A model generated the notes under the pieces. That model was not told the DNA's origin. It saw only the letters and a program-made list of their open reading frames with translations, and made no database searches. Below are positions 59,116-64,000 of a DNA stretch of 64,000 bases, piece after piece. Source of the DNA: Flaveria trinervia (lineage: Eukaryota; Streptophyta; Magnoliopsida; Asterales; Asteraceae); NCBI GenBank assembly GCA_025506515.1, contig CM046453.1, forward strand, positions 39,997,727 through 40,061,726, given 5' to 3'. The position numbers and the translations under genes were made by a program. Each line of letters starts with the position of its first letter. Position 1 is the stretch's first letter.

Positions 59116-60448
59116 TTTCCTGTTACTAATATGTCCTGTTCTCCTATGCCAGGAGACTGAATCCCTCTTTGTTGCCTTTGATAAGAAGCACTAGGCGGTA
59201 GACTCAGTTATGGAAGCTTTTAATAGATCCAAGATATACAGATCATTATATCTTGAAGGTGACATTAGAATTTTATCCTCCTTGACAACAGACTCCTTCA
59301 TCATGTAGCACTTCTTGTTGTCAAACACAACATTAAATCCCTAATCACACATTTAGGAGATAGAAAACAAGTTGTTTTGCAGTTGCTGAACGTAGTGGAC
59401 CTTGTCAACTTCACTTACTCATTTCCCACTTCACTTGAGTGGTGACGTAACCTCCTTTATTCCTAGGTAATGATACATGTCCCCTTAATTTTCTTGACGC
59501 CACGTATGGAGCACCGAGTTACTTATGTTACGGTCTTAAGAAGGTAGGCTGCACGCGGCTAGGAGGCTACGTTTCCTTTTAGGTGTCTGATAATAAGGAC
59601 AATTTGGAGAGATATATCCTTGTTTTCCACAACTGTAGTAGGATTCCTTCAACAGTTTGAGGAAAGTTGTTATGTGGGGTTGAGTTCGGTCGGGGTTTGA
59701 GATATGTTCGGTTACGTGAAGACTCTTCCTTTTTAGATGTTTCACCTTCTTTAACAAACTTAATAGTTTTGACATTTTGAAAACCATTCATTTTAATTTT
59801 ATTTGGATTTTTATAATTACTACGTTTAAGGTTCATTGGATTAGACACTTAGGTTCTGAAACAATAGACGTTTGTGAAATTTGTTAATCTGACACTAATT
59901 TAACCTTTTTATTTTATCACCCAAATCCTCAATAGGTATCTTATCTTTTGATACCAAAGTAGAATGTTTCTATTTAGTGACAGATCTGATAGATTTACCC
60001 ATGTAATCTGGATCACTGACCAGAGGAGTAGACACCAGATGATCCTTTACTAGTTTATTATTAATTGGTCTACATTTAGTGTTCAAAAGGATTTCATGTG
60101 GTGGCGGTACTACCTTATAACCAGATCTTCCCCGGTATTCCGTTCTTTCACGAGGTTCTCAACAATGTGAGAAGAACTTGCCAAACTGTGTAGTTTTTGT
60201 TTTAATGATTCAACTTCGACTTTCAAAACTGATTTTTTCCTTTTTAGTTTCCTCCAAAGAATTTAAATTGAACTTGATGTCATTTGGTTGATTTAGGGCA
60301 ACAACCTTGGTTTCCCTTAGTTGTTTCCCCAACAGTTCTATCTTTTCTTTGAAGCTACAATCATTTTGTTTTAAAACACGATTTGCTTTAGTGCAGAGCT
60401 GTAAATCATTTACTAGATTATCATTGTGTTATAATAACCTAGCAAATT
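59116..60448 (-). pseudogene. Copia D protease region and gag linker, strongly decayed
   Basis: The minus-strand frame 59,787-59,536 includes YYSCGKQGYISPNCPYY, a CX2C-like zinc knuckle remnant with its first Cys replaced by Tyr or Ser. The protease WYxDSG block should lie near 59,450-59,550 but I cannot read it cleanly. Lys/Asn-rich linker sequence fills the rest, with many stops. Confidence 0.5.
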
Positions 60449-62002
60449 TTATATCAATGCTTTCCCTAAATTTATCACATTCACTAATGCATGGTTTTCA
60501 AATATTTCATCTTTAGAACATACCTGTGTAGAAGTAGGCGAATCAGCCATCAAAGCAGTGTCAGACTCTTCGAAGACTGGAGATTCTGAATTTGTAGCAT
60601 GGAGCTCTTCTTCAACCAAATGATTAACAACATCCATAGCTTCTTTGATATCTGAAAGTGTATGCTCAGCTATGATGTCTCCTTCACTTGCAGATCCATC
60701 ATCTAATGTACAAACTAAAGCAATGTTTGATTCACTCTGAGAGACGAATCGGAAGGACCAGTCTTGTTCTTCATCACCTTGAGCAAACAAAGCCTTAGAC
60801 TCTTTACTTGAAGATGAAGCTACTATCTTATCCTTGTCTTGTCGATTGAATGTAGGAAAAGGATTTCCATTTCTAGTCTTCTTTGGCTATACGCACTCAT
60901 GATTAAAGTGCCCCTTTTCACCACTATTGAAACACGTGACTTTGGTTTTGTCAAATCCAAATGTCGTATCTTTAGTGGCAACCAAATTTTCCCTAGTTTT
61001 TTAACAAACTTCTTGGCTCTTCTAACAGCACTAGCCAAGGCCCACATAAAATCCATGCATTCTAGCTCAGTTTCATCAACTTGCTCGTAGTCCTCGTTAG
61101 CAAAATGGCAGTTTCCAATCTTACGAGCAACTAATCCATCATAAGATTGAACAACAGCAACTAGAAGCTCCATGTGCTCTTTAACAACATCCACATTGAC
61201 ATTTATGAGATTCTTAGTCTTTAACTTGGTGGTATTTGCCTAAGGAACTATGTATTGGGTTCGAGATGACGCTGACATTACTGACCCTTATGCACTGTTT
61301 GGGATGAAGTAGAAGAGTTGGACACAAATGTTTTTTGTAGCTGTACACATCAAGCAGCCAAAGTTGGAACTAAATTTTATAGTGTCGGATTCTAAACATA
61401 GGATCCTTTCTTTGACTTCTATTTCATACGTAGTTCTTTCTCCCTTAACTTCAAAATGAAATCAATTATGTCTAAAGTAGCAAGAGTTTCATTTTGTCTC
61501 AGATTAGACATAAATGGATCCCATTTATCTGGCAGACCATCAGCAAAACTAGAGACTTTATCTTCCATGGATGTGGTCACGCCATCAGTGTGCAACCAAC
61601 TCATCAGATGATAGAATCGATCAATGATATCATCCAAGCTCTCATTCCCAATCAAAGAAAAACTGTCAAATTCCTTCTTAAGAGCTTTAGCCTTCAGTGT
61701 TTTCAGAGTTACATTTCCTTCGTATCTCTTTTCCAAGGCCTCGCATAATTTCATAGACTGCTTGTCCTTAGGTATAGACTGAGTCAACAAGGCATATGCT
61801 TTCTTTTCAGCATTTTGCAAAGTCTTCTGGGATTCACTCATTCCTACCAAAGTCATATTAACTCCATTAGCACTGACTAGTACCGTGTAACCAGTCTCAA
61901 TGGATGTCCAAAGATTTGGGTCAACTCCATTCAACTAGATTTCAAACCGCAATTTCCACTGTGGGTAATCATCCAAAGTTAGCAGCTCTGGCGGTTTGTT
62001 GT
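60449..62002 (-). pseudogene. Copia D gag, cut by copia C
   Basis: At the insertion point the minus strand reads KPPELLTLDDYPQWKLRFE, the gag N-terminus. After a stop, 61,934-61,419 (171 codons) gives the gag domain (VDPNLWTSIETGY, LCEALEKRYEGN, LIGNESLDDIIDRFYHL, FADGLPDKWDPFMSNLRQ). Frames at 61,194-60,823 and 60,790-60,449 continue it. The zinc knuckle near 60,900-60,940 reads CFNSGEKGHFNHEC, with Ser in place of the second Cys. Confidence 0.8.
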
Positions 62003-62930
62003 TGTTGGACCAAAGAACCAATGAGCCAAGATCAGAAAACCTCTAAGTCCCACATGATATCACAACAACTGCTGAAAGCTTCATCAGCAGTTTGACAAGT
62101 GCTGAAGAATTCAACAGCTGAAGATCAAGTGCTGAAGACTTTAACAGCAGAAGACTAAAGTGCTGAAGTTGAACAGCTGAAGAACACAAGTACTGAAGCT
62201 GAACAGCTGAAGAACACAAGAACACAAGTACTGAAGCTGAACAGCTGAAGAACACAAGTGTTGAAGCTGAAGACCAAGTACTGAAGTACAACAGCTGAAG
62301 AGTTTACAAGTGCTGAAGATCAACAACTGATGTACAAAGTCTGAAGACAAAGACTGAAGACATGAGCTGATGATATCTACTGAAGTCATCAGCTGATGAA
62401 ACACTGAAGTTCAAGTCTGAAGACCAAGTACTGAAGTTTTAGTAGTTTGTCACAACAGCTGAAGAGTACTTCTTCAGTAGTTGTGATATCAGTAGTTTTA
62501 TATTTTTACTTTCAGTAGTTTTGTTAAAACGACTGAAGAGCTTGTTCTTCAATCGTTGTAGTTTCAGTAGTTTTATGTTTTTCAGTAGTTATAACAACTG
62601 ATAACACTTAGCATTTTTGTAAGGAGATGCCAGCTGTTTTGACATCTTCAGTAGTGTGTTTCAGTTGTAATAAATCTGTTACATGTCACTATCAAGTGAC
62701 ATCAGCAGACGTCACATCTCTTATATAAGAGGTGTCGACCTAATTGTAAGTGTGACATTCCGTTACCACGAAAGCGAATATTGAATGAAATATATTTGCA
62801 GAAATTCTCTCTCTATAACCGTCTTTGTTCCACATTGAATATCGTTTCGTTCTTGTGAATTGGCAATTCATTGTTAGATTTCCGCTGCTATACTCTCTAA
62901 TCAAACAAACATAGATCACTGATCCTAACA
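62003..62930 (+). repeat. 5' LTR of copia C
   Basis: 928 bp from TGTTGG to CTAACA. It is the reverse complement of the copia A LTR family, with extra copies of the AACAGCTGAAGAACACAAG block near 62,110-62,290. It ends two bases before the PBS. Confidence 0.9.
62722..62730 (+). promoter_or_regulatory. TATA box of copia C LTR
   Basis: TATATAAGA, about 720 bp into the LTR and downstream of the CAGTAGTT-type inverted-repeat motifs, as in copia A. Confidence 0.65.
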
Positions 62931-62932
62931 AG

Positions 62933-62947
62933 TGGTATCAGAGCAGG
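62933..62947 (+). other. Primer-binding site of copia C
   Basis: TGGTATCAGAGCAGG, identical to that of copia A. Confidence 0.93.
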
Positions 62948-63150
62948 TTAATCATTGATCGATCTAACAATGATCATTGAAACTGCTAATTGATATCTGT
63001 GTTTGATTGAATTAGCGTATTCGCAAGAACTGGTTATAGATTATTGAATTTCTGTCGCTTTCGTTCATTATTTTGAGATCTTCTGGTTCAATTGGTTGTT
63101 GTGTTTTGTTCTAAATTGGTTTAGCTTAATCGAATTTGATTGAATCTGAG

Positions 63151-64000
63151 ATGACGACTCCTTCTAATGATCCTCACAATACTGGTTCCTCAACCAAGCC
63201 TCCGATGCTGGTTAGGACCGAGTATAACATATGGCAACGAAGAATGCTTCATCACCTGTCTGTTAACAGTTCAGGTTGTTGGACATTGTGGTACATAGAC
63301 CACATAAGCCTATGGTGAACAATCCGAAACCAATCAAATGGTTCCGAAGAAAAGGAACAATACTCTGATGAAGATCGGAAACTATTGAGATTGATGCTAA
63401 AGCCCATGGAATTCTGGCCATGGCACTGCCTAATGAAATCTATTCTAGGCTTATGCATCATGAAATGCTCATGATCTCTGGAATGCCCTGAAGGAACAAT
63501 TCGGTGGCACAGATGAGGTCTTAGCAAATAATAGAGAAATCCTTGCCCAACAATATGAGACATTCTCTTATAGAAAGGGTGAGACACTGACTCACAGTTT
63601 GAGCGCTTTTCCTGCTTGATATCTGAGCTGAAAATGGTGAAACAGGAATACACCAATAGCCAGATGAACAACAGATTCCTCAGATCACTGCCTGAGAGAT
63701 GGGACACATACACTATTGTCCTACGCTCCAGTGCAAATCTGAATAGCCTATCTCTCACCCAACTTCATGGGAAACTGCTTACATTTGAAAGAGAGATAGA
63801 GCAGAAAAGGAAACTGTCATCTTCAGGAAAGCTCACTGATGACTTTGTACCAGGCAACACTGCCTGGTTGGTCATGAGTCAGAATATGCTACATCTGAAA
63901 TCAATTATGATGAGCATATAGATTTCTTTAAACAGTTCTGATCATGCATTTGTTGGTATTGAGAGTCATTCTGGCAGTAATAGTGACAATTTATGCTTCA
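63151..64000 (+). CDS. Copia C gag (partial, frameshifted)
   Basis: The ATG at 63,151 opens MTTPSNDPHNTGSSTKPP, matching copia A gag. The first frame is lost near 63,280. Homology continues in other frames through LNEIYSRLMHHE-like sequence and the frame at 63,616-63,921 (ISELKMVKQEYTN, RFLRSLPERWDTYTIVLR, LLTFEREIEQKRKL). At least three single-base indels are needed relative to a continuous gag frame. The zinc knuckle lies beyond the window. Confidence 0.82.

Larger units (their letters stand above)
55993..62002 (-). mobile_element. Copia D, degenerate Ty1/copia host element (internal part)
   Basis: Gag, protease, integrase, RT and RNase H occur in copia order on the minus strand, from 62,002 down to about 56,200, followed by two polypurine tracts. 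Gypsy E cuts it at the 3' side and copia C cuts it within gag. It is the oldest layer of the nest. Its protein sequences differ from both A/C and B, so it is a third copia family. No ORF3 is seen between RNase H and the polypurine tracts. Confidence 0.82.
62003..64000 (+). mobile_element. Copia C, 5' part, same family as copia A
   Basis: A plus-strand element starting TGTTGGACC and cut by the window edge. LTR, PBS and gag match copia A closely. It lies in the gag of copia D in the opposite orientation. Its TSD and 3' end are outside the window. Confidence 0.9.

Noticed and set aside
1..64000. Integrated pararetrovirus sequence
   Set aside because: No movement protein, coat protein or caulimovirus-type RT order is present. 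All RT fragments belong to LTR copia or gypsy elements.

Overview
This window reads as nuclear DNA of a flowering plant made entirely of nested LTR retrotransposons. I found no host gene, no RNA gene and no CRISPR array. The families (Sirevirus-like Ty1/copia with long 3' ORFs, and an Athila-like Ty3/gypsy) are plant-specific. Their general look suggests Asteraceae, but that guess is weak.

The nest can be read from target-site duplications (TSDs), primer-binding sites (PBSs) and broken reading frames. The outer host is a degenerate minus-strand copia (called D): gag, pol and polypurine tracts at 55,988-62,002, and probably its 3' LTR at 1-1,360. Inserted into D is an Athila-like gypsy (E, minus strand) at 1,361-55,987, with LTRs at both ends, a 5-bp TSD ACTAT on both flanks, a tRNA-Asp-type PBS and a polypurine tract. 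Three elements lie inside E. A 2,675-bp solo LTR sits in the left LTR of E (2,423-5,097; TSD AGATG, with the empty site preserved in the right LTR). Copia A, minus strand, interrupts the integrase of E (10,944-23,331). Copia B, plus strand, interrupts its reverse transcriptase (24,676-38,782) and has lost nearly all of its 3' LTR. A further copia (C, plus strand, same family as A) interrupts the gag of D at 62,003 and runs off the right edge.

The most unusual structure is inside E. A segment of about 1.75 kb, running from the end of gag through the aspartic protease into the first part of reverse transcriptase, is repeated eight times head to tail (38,783-52,749). All units share one frameshift at the end of the protease, and diagnostic variants recur every third unit (about 5.26 kb). 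Removing the nested elements and seven extra units leaves about 13.2 kb, a normal Athila size.

A second theme is the extra 3' ORF (ORF3) of copias A and B. The two proteins look like relatives. In both elements ORF3 is preceded by an array of hairpin-forming repeats and then a TATA box; in A a CT-rich leader follows. This suggests a dedicated promoter for ORF3, separate from the LTR.

Most reading frames carry stops or frameshifts. Some are real decay, since they are shared by repeat units. Others are single-base run-length changes that could be assembly errors. Gene limits given for broken genes are footprints of recognisable homology, not exact coding boundaries.
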